A DNA stretch of 61,184 nt from an uncultured Lachnospiraceae bacterium. GTDB lineage: Bacteria > Bacillota > Clostridia > Lachnospirales > Lachnospiraceae. The notes under the pieces were generated by a model. That model did not search any database and was not told where the DNA came from. It saw only the letters and a program-made list of their open reading frames with translations. Made by a program: the position numbers and the translations under genes. Below are positions 34,505-42,877 of the stretch, one piece after another (position 1 is the stretch's first letter; each line of letters opens with the position of its first letter). The DNA lies in contig CAKNMY010000004.1 in assembly GCA_930989745.1 (NCBI GenBank), positions 1 to 61,184 on the forward strand, read 5' to 3'.

Positions 34505-35428
34505 TTATTCCTCCCACAGCTTCTGCGGATATAAACCTTTATCCTTAAGTCCCTGAATTGCCTTTACGACAACTTCCTTGTCTTCCTTATAGGTAACGCC
34601 GTACCAGCGATCGAGTGATTTCAGCACGCGCACATCGGCTTTCCCCTCGCTCAGCAGCTCGTCTACGACGAACGGCAGGAAGTATTCGCATTTGAGCGGA
34701 TTTTTCTCCAAATTTTCATCCAGGAATACCGAAAAGCGCGCCTTCAGCTCCTGCAGAATACTCTCGGTAAAGCCCCACATATTCATGGATACGATGCTTT
34801 CCTGCGGCAGCGCCGTCCAGGTTGCGCCGTCATCCTCTGTATAAGCCGGTCCATCAGCCCTCTTCTCAATTCTGGTTCTCTCATGGATTCCGGTCAGATA
34901 ACCGTTTTCATCAGTCTCGCAGACACCGCGCGCCACATGGCCGTTCTCGGTCAGGGTGTTCTCCAGCATATAGCCCACCATCATATAGTGGTACTTCTCA
35001 TCGTCCTGATGGGAGGTCAGAAAATCGTACGCCATCCTGAAAGCGTTCTGACCGTAATAGTCATCGGCATTTACCACCGCGAAAGGACCGTCAATCACAT
35101 CCAGACAGCTCAGCACCGCATGGCCCGTTCCCCAGGGCTTTACGCGTCCGTCCGGCACCTCATATCCCTCCGGAAGGTTGTGAAGATCCTGAAATACATA
35201 CTCTGTCTCTATCTGCTCAGAAATTCTGTCTCCGATCGCCGCCTTAAAGTCTGCCTCATTTTCTTTCTTAATGATGAAAATCACTTTTCCAAATCCCGCT
35301 TTCACAGCGTCGTAGATGGAAAAATCCATAATAATGTGCCCTTCTCTGTCAATCGGATCTATCTGCTTTAATCCGCCGTAACGGCTTCCCATTCCGGCTG
35401 CCATAACTACCAGTGCAGGTTTCTTCAT
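34505..35428 (-). CDS. Sugar-1-phosphate nucleotidyltransferase family protein
   Basis: This is a 307-residue protein started at MKKPALVVMAAGMGSRYGG, with GAGAGGAG upstream. The nucleotide loop AAGMGSRYGGLKQ, the KPWGTGHAVL segment, and the metal-binding VVNADDYYG are clear. It is not a standard GalU or RfbA, since the loop is AGMGSRYGG and no C-terminal hexapeptide helix is visible. It probably joins a nucleotide to a hexose or hexosamine 1-phosphate, and the adjacent kinase could supply that substrate. The two genes are 11 nt apart. Confidence 0.78.
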   Translation of the reverse strand: MKKPALVVMAAGMGSRYGGLKQIDPIDREGHIIMDFSIYDAVKAGFGKVIFIIKKENEADFKAAIGDRISEQIETEYVFQDLHNLPEGYEVPDGRVKPWGTGHAVLSCLDVIDGPFAVVNADDYYGQNAFRMAYDFLTSHQDDEKYHYMMVGYMLENTLTENGHVARGVCETDENGYLTGIHERTRIEKRADGPAYTEDDGATWTALPQESIVSMNMWGFTESILQELKARFSVFLDENLEKNPLKCEYFLPFVVDELLSEGKADVRVLKSLDRWYGVTYKEDKEVVVKAIQGLKDKGLYPQKLWEE

Positions 35429-35537
35429 CTTTCTTTCTCCTCTCATTTCCGGCATTTCTTCCGCCCTGATGGATTCATCTTATCACACCTGAGGGTGAAA
35501 CGATTTGCACAATCATTTTTGTTTTTTGTATTATTGG

Positions 35538-36635
35538 TTACGCCAGGTATTCCAGGCGGCTGATCACATACGGAAAGAATTCCCGATATGCCTCGCAGTA
35601 ATAATTCTTTCTTCCATACCGCTCATCCTCGAAGCAGTCCCTCCTGCACCCTCCGCGGCACAGCGGATACCATCGGCACGACGCACAGCTGTCTCCGCGC
35701 TTCTCAGCATCCAGAAAGAACGGATCTTTATCGAGATTCATCCGGATTTTTTCGAAATCCGTATCCCTCACATTCCCCTGACAGTATTCATCCAGCGCAT
35801 AAAAGTCACAGGGGTACACAGATCCGTCCGCCTCCACCACATTCTGCTGGCTGCAGCGCCCGTACATGGCGCACGCTTCCGGGGGCTGCCCTCTCAGGAT
35901 TCCCACATAATTCTCAAACGTCCGGATATAGACGCCCGTCCCCTTCTGCAGATCTTCAAACCACAGATCGAACAGTGTCTTCAGGGCTTCCGCATAGAGC
36001 TGCGGCGTCAGGGAGTATACCTCCTGTCCCCGCTCTCTTTCCATCGGATCCAGGCAGGGGATGAACTGGAGCTGGAAAGCTCCGATTTTCTTAAAATTCT
36101 CATATACAGACCGGATTCTGCGGGCGCTCTGTCGGGTGAGGACGCACAGAACCGTGGAATCTATCTTCCGTTTCTGCAGTTCCTTCCACACCTTCACGGT
36201 GCGCGCGTATGTATCCTTTCCCTGCGCGTCGGGACGGTTGCGGTCATGGATCGCGCGGTCTCCGTCAATGGACAGCCCGACCCAGAAGCGGTGCTCCTTC
36301 AGAAACTCCAGCCATTCATCATCAATCAGAATCCCGTTCGTCTGAAGAGAATAACCGACATAAGTGCCCTCTTTTTTATATTTATCCACCAGTTCCACAA
36401 CATTTTTATAAAAATCGAGCCCTGCAAGGGTCGGCTCTCCTCCCTGAAAGCCGAATATGCAGGACTCCTCCGCTGCCTCCAGTGCCTTTCTCACGGTCAG
36501 CTCCAGCGTCTCCCTGTCCATGATCCCATGGCATGCCACCTCCCGGTGCTGCGTCTCATCCCGATAGAAACAGTAGCCGCACCGCAGATTACACAGGGAG
36601 GACGCGGGTTTTACCAGTAATTGTACATTCTTCAT
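35538..36635 (-). CDS. Radical SAM/SPASM protein, anaerobic sulfatase-maturase-like
   Basis: This 365-residue enzyme has the radical-SAM motif CNLRCGYCFY (about 15-24), GFQGGEPTLAG, SIDGDRAIHDRNR and a C-terminal SPASM domain with CSQQNVVEADGSVYPCDFY and CASCRWYPLCRGGCRRDC for two auxiliary 4Fe-4S clusters. This is the layout of anSME, which oxidises an active-site Cys or Ser of sulfatases to formylglycine. No sulfatase gene is in the window, so its substrate is elsewhere, or it modifies another peptide. It follows the nucleotidyltransferase region on the same strand with its own spacing. Confidence 0.85.
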   Translation of the reverse strand: MKNVQLLVKPASSLCNLRCGYCFYRDETQHREVACHGIMDRETLELTVRKALEAAEESCIFGFQGGEPTLAGLDFYKNVVELVDKYKKEGTYVGYSLQTNGILIDDEWLEFLKEHRFWVGLSIDGDRAIHDRNRPDAQGKDTYARTVKVWKELQKRKIDSTVLCVLTRQSARRIRSVYENFKKIGAFQLQFIPCLDPMERERGQEVYSLTPQLYAEALKTLFDLWFEDLQKGTGVYIRTFENYVGILRGQPPEACAMYGRCSQQNVVEADGSVYPCDFYALDEYCQGNVRDTDFEKIRMNLDKDPFFLDAEKRGDSCASCRWYPLCRGGCRRDCFEDERYGRKNYYCEAYREFFPYVISRLEYLA

Positions 36636-36667
36636 TCTTACCTCCGGGCACGCAAAGCCCGCGTTTT

Positions 36668-37105
36668 TTATTTGCAGAGCTCGGCAACCACCTGGTTGAT
36701 CAGCTTGCCGTCCGCTTTGCCCTTTAACTCCGCCATAACTGCCTTCATGATCTGACCCTTGTTCTTTGTAGCCAGCACGTCGGCAAACTTTTCCTCCAGG
36801 AGCGCCCGGATCTCTTCCGCGCCAAGCTGCTTCGGCGCGTACTGACTGATCACCTCATAGCGGAACTTGTATTCTGCCATCAGCTCTTCCCGCTCTGCCG
36901 GACAGGTGTCGATCTGCTCCTTCACGGACTTGAGTTCCTTTAAGATCACCTGGCCAATCATATCCTCCGGGATATCGTCACGGCATCCCGCGTCAATGGC
37001 AGCCTTCTTGACTGCGGAGATCAGAGAAGAGATCGCTTCTTTTCTCGGCTTGTCCTTTGCCTTCATAGCTGCCACCATATCTTTTCTTAAATCTTCTAAC
37101 TGCAT
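36668..37105 (-). CDS. YqeY/GatB-like domain protein
   Basis: This 145-residue protein matches the YqeY family: MQLEDLRKDMVAAMKAKDKPRKEAISSLISAVK at the start (shown by pieces), YAPKQLGAEEIRALLEEKF and KGQIMKAVMAELKGKADGKLINQVV at the end. The fold is shared with the tail of GatB, which binds tRNA in the amidotransferase. The precise role of stand-alone YqeY is unknown. GGAGG precedes the ATG, and a promoter lies about 35-60 nt upstream. Confidence 0.9.
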   Translation of the reverse strand: MQLEDLRKDMVAAMKAKDKPRKEAISSLISAVKKAAIDAGCRDDIPEDMIGQVILKELKSVKEQIDTCPAEREELMAEYKFRYEVISQYAPKQLGAEEIRALLEEKFADVLATKNKGQIMKAVMAELKGKADGKLINQVVAELCK

Positions 37106-37139
37106 ATATATGCCTCCTTGTCAGTTTTGTCCTCTCTTA

Positions 37140-37168
37140 AGTATAGACGTTCTGTGTTCACTTTGCAA
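37140..37168 (-). promoter_or_regulatory. Promoter of the yqeY-like gene
   Basis: TTGCAA (37163-37168), a 17-bp spacer and TATACT (37140-37145) on the minus strand. Confidence 0.55.
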
Positions 37169-37187
37169 TCAGGATTTCCGCTGCCTC

Positions 37188-37658
37188 TCACTTCTCTTTT
37201 GTCAGGCTGCGCGCCAGTTCAGCCGCGCTCTTCGGCGTCAGGCGGGTGTGCAGCACTCCGTCAAGATACAGATTGGGAGCTGTTGGACAGTGTTTGAGAC
37301 AGTTCTGAGTGCGCAGAAGAACGGTTCCGTCAGCGGAAATCCCGTCCTTTCCGATACCAAGCTCCCGGCGAAGCGTCTGCAGGATCTCGCCTGCCTGCTT
37401 TGCCCCGCAGCGCGCGCCGGTGCAGGCAAGGATTTCATGTCTGTAGGGAGCCTGCTTCAGGCTTGGATAGAGCTTGACGATACAGGCAAGTACGGAAGGC
37501 TTTACTTTCAGCTCCGCGGCTGCCCGCTCCTGGACGCCCAGCGGAATACATCCCAAAAGGCCCTGAATCTCACGCAGCATAGCCACCAGATTTTCCTGGG
37601 AAGCAGGCTGGGGCTGGGAGCTGTAGTACTCAATAATTTCATTCAGCTTTTCTTCCAT
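37188..37658 (-). CDS. NuoE-like thioredoxin-fold 2Fe-2S protein, orphan
   Basis: This 156-residue protein matches the 24-kDa subunit family: an N-terminal helical half (MLREIQGLLGCIPLGVQERAAAEL) and a C-terminal 2Fe-2S domain with four candidate ligands in ILACTGARCGAK and NCLKHCPTAP. In Clostridia such subunits accompany NADH-dependent hydrogenases or NuoF-like partners. Here none is adjacent: the neighbours are a sodium symporter and YqeY. It may serve a partner elsewhere as an electron adaptor. Confidence 0.8.
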   Translation of the reverse strand: MEEKLNEIIEYYSSQPQPASQENLVAMLREIQGLLGCIPLGVQERAAAELKVKPSVLACIVKLYPSLKQAPYRHEILACTGARCGAKQAGEILQTLRRELGIGKDGISADGTVLLRTQNCLKHCPTAPNLYLDGVLHTRLTPKSAAELARSLTKEK

Positions 37659-37684
37659 TTCATTTCCTCCTCACTATATGATCA

Positions 37685-37715
37685 GTGGGGCTGCCGCACC
37701 GGGCGGCACCCCCAC
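37685..37715. other. GC-rich hairpin between the symporter and NuoE-like genes
   Basis: GTGGGG-C-TGCCG pairs with CGGCA-CCCCCAC. There is no T-run on either strand, so it may be an attenuating or RNA-stabilising hairpin rather than a terminator. Confidence 0.4.
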
Positions 37716-37751
37716 ATCTGCTCTTCTCATTATCTCCTGTTTTTACCGTTC

Positions 37752-39074
37752 TCATCCGATTCCGCCGTATACAATTCCGAGGATAAACACCACAACTGCC
37801 AGCGGAACATAAATATATTTTGCCAGAGGGCCGAACCAGCCCGGCAGCGGCTTTTCTCTGCCCTCCTCGAGTTCTTTTCTGATCTCCTTAAAGCCCAGGA
37901 TGTAGTAGATGGAAATTGCTCCCAGCAGCGCTCCGAACGGAACGATGATGATACTGATAAAATCCATCCAGCTTCCCACCTTCGGCTCCTCCTCCAGGAA
38001 TAATCCCACAAGAAAGGCGATGGAGGCACAGAGCATAACCGCGGGCTTTCTGCCAAGCTTAAACTTCGTCTGCCAGGATTCGCTCACCGCCTCAAACATG
38101 TTGATGAGACTTGTGATGCCCGCAAACAGCACGGATATAAAGAAGAACACCGCGAACAGCCGTCCGAAGGGCATCTGACGGAAAATATCCGGCACCGTGA
38201 TAAACAGCAGCGGCGGTCCCGACTGCGGATCTTTTCCAAACGCGAATACCGCCGGCATAATCGCAAGCGCGGACAGCATTGCCGCGATGGTGTCAAAGAC
38301 TGCTGTCTGAACAGACGATTTCAGAATATCTTCCTTCTTGCTCAGATACGTTCCGTAGATAATCATACCGGAACCTGTGATAGAGAGCGAAAAGAACGCC
38401 TGACCCATTGCCATAACCCAGGTATCCACATTTAACAGAGCCTCCCACTTGGGAACGAACAGGAACTTATATCCCTCCAGCGCACCCGGAAGAAATGCCA
38501 CGCGCACCGCCACAATGGCAAACAGCAGAAAGAACGCGGGCATCATAATCTTGTTTACTTTCTCAATCGCGTTGGTAGCTCCAAACATCAGAATAGCCGC
38601 CGCCAGCACAATGACTGCCGCATGCCATCCCACACTTCCAAACTTGCCGCTCGCCTGGGCAAAATATTCCGCGGAATCCTGCGTCATCATGCTGCCGGAG
38701 GCTGCGCCCCAGATCGAGCGAAGCACCCAGCCCACTATAATGGAATAACCCACAGCAATTCCCAGAGAACCCAGCAGCGGAATCCAGCCGATCACACTGC
38801 CAATCTTTCCTTTGCCTACTTTGCTGAGACAGTACTTGTAGGCGCCGAGCGTCCCCGTTCCGGCTCTCCTGCCGATCGCAAACTCTGCGGACAGTCCTAC
38901 TGTACCGAAGATACACACAAAGATAAAGTACGGTATCAGAAACGCCGCGCCGCCGTACTGTCCGAGCCGGTATGGGAAGAGCCAGATATTTCCCATTCCC
39001 ACCGCCGAACCGACGCATGCCAGAACAAACCCGAACCTGCTGCGGAAACCGCCGTTTACATGCTTATGTTCCAT
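37752..39074 (-). CDS. Sodium-dependent neurotransmitter-symporter family transporter
   Basis: This is a 440-residue membrane protein started at MEHKHVNGGFRSRFGFVLA, with AAAAGGAG upstream. It opens with the NSS signature GFVLACVGSAVGMGNIWLFPYRLGQYGGAAFLIPY (given in parts), whose residues bind sodium and substrate in LeuT-type carriers, and it has about eleven hydrophobic helices. Bacterial members usually carry amino acids, tryptophan or tyrosine with sodium. It lies 148 nt downstream of the Gfo/Idh gene, and the gap contains a perfect inverted repeat. Confidence 0.92.
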   Translation of the reverse strand: MEHKHVNGGFRSRFGFVLACVGSAVGMGNIWLFPYRLGQYGGAAFLIPYFIFVCIFGTVGLSAEFAIGRRAGTGTLGAYKYCLSKVGKGKIGSVIGWIPLLGSLGIAVGYSIIVGWVLRSIWGAASGSMMTQDSAEYFAQASGKFGSVGWHAAVIVLAAAILMFGATNAIEKVNKIMMPAFFLLFAIVAVRVAFLPGALEGYKFLFVPKWEALLNVDTWVMAMGQAFFSLSITGSGMIIYGTYLSKKEDILKSSVQTAVFDTIAAMLSALAIMPAVFAFGKDPQSGPPLLFITVPDIFRQMPFGRLFAVFFFISVLFAGITSLINMFEAVSESWQTKFKLGRKPAVMLCASIAFLVGLFLEEEPKVGSWMDFISIIIVPFGALLGAISIYYILGFKEIRKELEEGREKPLPGWFGPLAKYIYVPLAVVVFILGIVYGGIG

Positions 39075-39124
39075 GATTTTTTTCTCCTTTTCCCTCATTT
39101 TTTACAGCATGCTTCCGCCTTCCC

Positions 39125-39146
39125 TTTAACGCCACGGCGCGTTAAA
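39125..39146. promoter_or_regulatory. Inverted repeat in the symporter leader
   Basis: TTTAACGC, a 6-bp centre and GCGTTAAA form perfect 8-bp arms, about 50 nt before the symporter start. It may be an operator or an RNA hairpin. The rest of 39075-39222 shows no gene. Confidence 0.45.
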
Positions 39147-39222
39147 CCGCAAAAGCATAGAATATCGCAAGTATATCACGCAAAGCAGGGGAAGTCCAGC
39201 CTTTCCGGCAAATTTGCCTCTG

Positions 39223-40359
39223 TTATCCGAATCTCTTTTTCTCATTCTCCCGCGCAGTCACCACTCGGAGAAATTCCTCATACTCCTCCGGAGACGGCGG
39301 TATTGCCACGGGCTCCTTTTTGTACGCTGACAGATATGCAGCGTTCGTCAGAATCAGGCTGTTGATTCCCTGGGATCCCGGCACCAGAAGCGGCGCTCCG
39401 TCGAGGATCGCGCTGACAAAATTGGTGATCACCTTTTCATAGGCGTTCTCCGCTTTCTCAAGCGAAATCTCCTGCTGCCGAATCTTCAGTTCTTCCCTCG
39501 AATTCACCCGAACGCGGCTGCCGTATTCCTCCATATCCTCATGGCTGAAGCAGATGAGGCGCTCTCCGTCCAGCATCAGTTTTCCTTTGGTTCCTGTAAG
39601 TTCCAGCCGATTCACCGGCACTCCTTCGCCCGTAGTAAAGAAAAAGTCCCCGTGCATGCCGTTTTCATACTCCATCAGAAGATGCGCTTCATCCTCCACC
39701 AGAAAATCGTTGTACTTTCCGAAGGTGATCTTTGCATACACCTCTCCCGGCATTCCCACAAGCCACTGGAAAATGTCCAGCGGATGCTGTGCCTGGTTGA
39801 TGAGCGCTCCTCCGCCCTCTCCCTCCCAGCTGCTTCTCCATGATCCGGATTTGTGATACCACGGTGTACGGTAATACTGTGAGCTCGCATACGAAGCCCG
39901 CACCAGCCTGCCGATCGTTCCCTGACTGAGCAGTTCCTTCAGCTTTCTGTAGCACGGAAATGTCCTCTGCTGGAAGATAATACCGTACTGTACGCCAGCT
40001 TCTTCAGCGGCGCGCTGCATCTGCAGCGCCTCCCCGATAGCTGCGCTGACAGGTTTTTCACACAGCACATGCTTTTTAAGCGCAAATGCTCTGAGTGCAG
40101 CTTCCCGGTGCGCTTTATGCGGCAGCGCGATCAGCACCGCGTCATAATCATCCGGCTCCGCGAACAGTTCCTCCATGCTGCGCGCCGTGCGGACTCCGGG
40201 AAGCTCCCGTTTTGCCCATTCATATGATGCCTCACTTCTCACACACACGGCGGCAAGTTCAGCCCGGGCGGCCTTGCCGCTGCTGAGCATTTCGGCGTAT
40301 TTCCTGCCCATGGCACCAGTTCCGACGAGAGCTATTCTCACACTGTTTTCTCCATTCAT
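39223..40359 (-). CDS. Gfo/Idh/MocA-family oxidoreductase
   Basis: This 378-residue protein has an N-terminal NAD(P)-binding Rossmann domain (VRIALVGTGAMGRKYAEML, about 7-25), the family's VLCEKPVS motif with the catalytic-region Lys (about 95), and a C-terminal alpha/beta domain with GGGALINQAQHPLDIFQWL, where the conserved His supports hydride transfer. It should oxidise or reduce a sugar, sugar acid or polyol. It is the last gene of the isomerase-transketolase-kinase group, separated from the kinase by 92 nt containing a hairpin. Its exact substrate cannot be read from sequence. Confidence 0.87.
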   Translation of the reverse strand: MNGENSVRIALVGTGAMGRKYAEMLSSGKAARAELAAVCVRSEASYEWAKRELPGVRTARSMEELFAEPDDYDAVLIALPHKAHREAALRAFALKKHVLCEKPVSAAIGEALQMQRAAEEAGVQYGIIFQQRTFPCYRKLKELLSQGTIGRLVRASYASSQYYRTPWYHKSGSWRSSWEGEGGGALINQAQHPLDIFQWLVGMPGEVYAKITFGKYNDFLVEDEAHLLMEYENGMHGDFFFTTGEGVPVNRLELTGTKGKLMLDGERLICFSHEDMEEYGSRVRVNSREELKIRQQEISLEKAENAYEKVITNFVSAILDGAPLLVPGSQGINSLILTNAAYLSAYKKEPVAIPPSPEEYEEFLRVVTARENEKKRFG

Positions 40360-40385
40360 CTTCCATTCCTCCTGTCAGCAAAATA

Positions 40386-40411
40386 ATACCCTGTATCTCT
40401 CTACAGGGTAT
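40386..40411 (-). terminator. Hairpin between kinase and Gfo/Idh genes
   Basis: ATACCCTGTA, a 6-nt loop and TACAGGGTAT form a perfect 10-bp stem followed on the minus strand by TATTTTG. It may be a weak terminator or a processing site that sets the expression ratio within the operon. Confidence 0.5.
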
Positions 40412-40451
40412 CACGTTCCTCATATTGTGTCATCTCATAAATACTTTTGTA

Positions 40452-41948
40452 TCAGCCGGGCTGCTTCTCTCTTAGTACCATCGCCACCGCGTCCTGCCAT
40501 CCGCGATACTTTTCTTCACGCTCCTTTGAAGACATCTTTGGTGTAAATTGTGTGCGCTGCGTGCGACCGAACAACTCACGCGCCCGGTAAACGCCCGCTC
40601 CGATACCCGCCGCGTACGCCGCTCCGATACCGGAGAGTTCCTCCTCCCGTGGCACCTGCACACGGCTGTCTAAAATATCGCTCTGGAACTGCATCAGCCA
40701 CTGATTCCTGGTCGGTCCTCCGTCCACGCGCAGCTCCACCGCTCCAATGCCTGCCGCTTCCTTCATCAGCCTGACGATGTCCGCAATCTGGTACGCAATA
40801 CTGGAGAGTCCCGCGCGCACCAGCTCCGCCCTGCCCGTAGTCCTGCTCATGCCGCAGAAGGCGGCCGACACATCGCTTCTCCAGTAAGGCGCCCCAAGGC
40901 CGGAAAATCCCGGAACCAGATACGTCTTATCCGCGGGATTCGCCTTTTCGGCAAGCACCTCGCTCTCCTTTGCGCTCTTTAAAATCCCCACATCGTCCTT
41001 CAGCCAGGTGATCACCGCCCCGGTATAATTGATATTTCCCTCCAGAACATACTGCGTCTTTCCCCCGGTCTTCCACGCCAGGGAAGTCACTATGCCCAGA
41101 TCGGAAAAAATCGGTTTTTCTCCGATATTCATCATGATGGAGGATCCCGTGCCATAGGTCGTCTTCATCATTCCCCGCTCCAGACAGCCCTGACCGAACA
41201 GCGCGCCGTGGGAATCGCCCAAAACGCCGTGGATTGGTACGGGATCTGGAAATGTTCCCTCAAAGTCTGTCTCTCCAAATATCCCGTCAGAGTCTGTGAG
41301 CTGCGCCAGACACTCTGTGGGGATGCCGAAATACCCGCACAGCTTTTCATCCCACGCCAGCTCTGTAATATTAAAGAGCTGAGTTCTCGATGCATTGGAA
41401 TAATCTGTGCGGAACTCTTTTCCTTTGGTCAGCCGGTACACCAGCCAGCTGTCCACAGTTCCGCAGCAGAGTTCTCCCTTTTGAGCCAGCGCCCGCACCC
41501 CTTCCACATTTTCCATAATCCATGCCAGCTTCGCAGCGGAAAAATACGGCGAGAGCTGCAGTCCCGTGCGCGCCTTTATATCCCCGGCAGCGCCCTGCTT
41601 CTCAAGTCTTCTGCAGATTTCTTCGCCTCTGGCGCACTGCCAGACCACGGCGTTATATACGGGCTTTCCCGTCTTTTTATTCCATGCCAGAGCAGTTTCT
41701 CTCTGATTGCTGATTCCCACACAGGCGACAGCAGCGCGGTCAATCCCGCTCTTTTCCAGCAATTCTCTGACCATTGCCAGAGTATTCCGGTAAATTTCTT
41801 CCGGATCGTGCTCCACCCAGCCGCGCTCGTCAATAAGCTGCGCGTGCGCTCTGTCCGTACGCAGCAGCAGCTTCCCTTCCCGGTCAAAGAGCAGCGCCTT
41901 CGTCCCCTGAGTACTCTGGTCAATTCCAATCACATACGTCTCTTTCAT
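40452..41948 (-). CDS. FGGY-family carbohydrate/polyol kinase, glycerol-kinase-like
   Basis: This 498-residue kinase is close to glycerol kinase in its substrate residues: SNQRET (Arg-Glu), NAVVWQCARG (Trp), LSPYFSAAK (Tyr) and GVLGDSHGALFG (catalytic Asp). The Gln that follows the catalytic Asp in Escherichia coli GlpK is Ser here, and the usual CRRT is CARG, so the pocket probably accepts something other than glycerol. The ATP loops YGTGSSIMMN and VDGGPTRNQWLMQFQSDIL are intact. Its ATG overlaps the transketolase C-half stop by 4 nt. It likely phosphorylates the ketose made by the isomerase. Confidence 0.85.
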   Translation of the reverse strand: MKETYVIGIDQSTQGTKALLFDREGKLLLRTDRAHAQLIDERGWVEHDPEEIYRNTLAMVRELLEKSGIDRAAVACVGISNQRETALAWNKKTGKPVYNAVVWQCARGEEICRRLEKQGAAGDIKARTGLQLSPYFSAAKLAWIMENVEGVRALAQKGELCCGTVDSWLVYRLTKGKEFRTDYSNASRTQLFNITELAWDEKLCGYFGIPTECLAQLTDSDGIFGETDFEGTFPDPVPIHGVLGDSHGALFGQGCLERGMMKTTYGTGSSIMMNIGEKPIFSDLGIVTSLAWKTGGKTQYVLEGNINYTGAVITWLKDDVGILKSAKESEVLAEKANPADKTYLVPGFSGLGAPYWRSDVSAAFCGMSRTTGRAELVRAGLSSIAYQIADIVRLMKEAAGIGAVELRVDGGPTRNQWLMQFQSDILDSRVQVPREEELSGIGAAYAAGIGAGVYRARELFGRTQRTQFTPKMSSKEREEKYRGWQDAVAMVLREKQPG

Positions 41949-42877
41949 CCTAATAACTCCATCGCTTTTTTCGCAATGCCCTCTGCGTTTAACCCGTAAT
42001 AATCAAATACCTCTTTGGAGGTTCCCGTAATAACCGGAGCGTCCGGAAGCGCCAGATTCACGGTCTTCCTCGGGCAGTTTTCTCCCACCACCTGACTTAC
42101 CATAGAACCCAGGCCGCCGAAAGGCGCGTGCTCCTCCACTGAAATCACCGCCTTTGCCGCAGATGCCGCGCGGATAATACTCTCCTTATCCAGCGGCTTC
42201 AGACAATACATATCCAGCACGGCTGCAGAAATCCCCTTCTCTTTTAAGATCTCCGCAGCTTCCCTTGCCGGGCGCACCATCTCCCCACAGGCAATAATCG
42301 CCACGTCTGTTCCCTCACACAGAACTGTTGCCCGATCCATCTCGAATGGGGTATCCTCTTCGCTGTAAATATCCTCCACCGGATTTCTTCCCACACGGAT
42401 ATAGGCAGGCTTGTCGTCCTTTACCAGAACTTCCATAAGCTTTTTTGTCTGATGGCGGTCACTGGGCACATACACGCGCATATTCGGGATTGCGCACATC
42501 GCGGCAAAATCCTGAGCAGAGTGATGGCTCATTCCCAGAGCCCCGTAGCTGATGCCGCCGCTAATCCCGATCAGCTTGACATTTGTATTGGAGTATGCCA
42601 CATCCACCTTGGCCTGTTCATAGCTTCTCGTACTTAAAAAGCACGCCGGAGACGCAGCAAAGGGGCGTTTGCCCGCCCTGGCCATGCCCGCGGAAATACT
42701 CACCAGGTTCTGCTCCGCGATTCCCACCTCCACAAACTGTTCCGGATGCGCCCCGGCAAACGGCGCCAGGGAAGCGCTTCCCCTGGAATCACTGCACAGT
42801 ACCACAATATTCTTATCACTCTCTGCCGCCTCGTTTAATACTTCGCAAATTGCCTGTCTGTTCGGAATCTTATTCAT
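41945..42877 (-). CDS. Second split transketolase, C-terminal subunit
   Basis: This is a 310-residue protein started at MNKIPNRQAICEVLNEAA, with AGGAGG upstream and an 8-nt overlap with the N-half gene; a longer upstream frame lacks support. It shows VEVGIAEQNLVSISAGMARAG with the thiamine-activating Glu (about 55), GISYGALGMSHHSAQDFAAM and VISVEEHAPFGGLGSMV. It differs clearly from the 5.2-kb homologue, for example AEQNLVSIS versus AEGNMMGVA. Placement between an isomerase and a kinase suggests it cleaves a special ketose phosphate. Confidence 0.9.
   Translation of the reverse strand: MNKIPNRQAICEVLNEAAESDKNIVVLCSDSRGSASLAPFAGAHPEQFVEVGIAEQNLVSISAGMARAGKRPFAASPACFLSTRSYEQAKVDVAYSNTNVKLIGISGGISYGALGMSHHSAQDFAAMCAIPNMRVYVPSDRHQTKKLMEVLVKDDKPAYIRVGRNPVEDIYSEEDTPFEMDRATVLCEGTDVAIIACGEMVRPAREAAEILKEKGISAAVLDMYCLKPLDKESIIRAASAAKAVISVEEHAPFGGLGSMVSQVVGENCPRKTVNLALPDAPVITGTSKEVFDYYGLNAEGIAKKAMELLG

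Noticed and set aside
33150-34556. Very long plus-strand open frame opposite the sugar kinase and araC genes
   Set aside because: It is an antisense shadow of GC-rich coding sequence; no ribosome-binding site or recognisable domain was seen.
35480-35510. Catabolite-repression (cre) site near the nucleotidyltransferase promoter region
   Set aside because: GTGAAACGATTTGC looks cre-like, but the spacing between TG and CG is one base short of the consensus.
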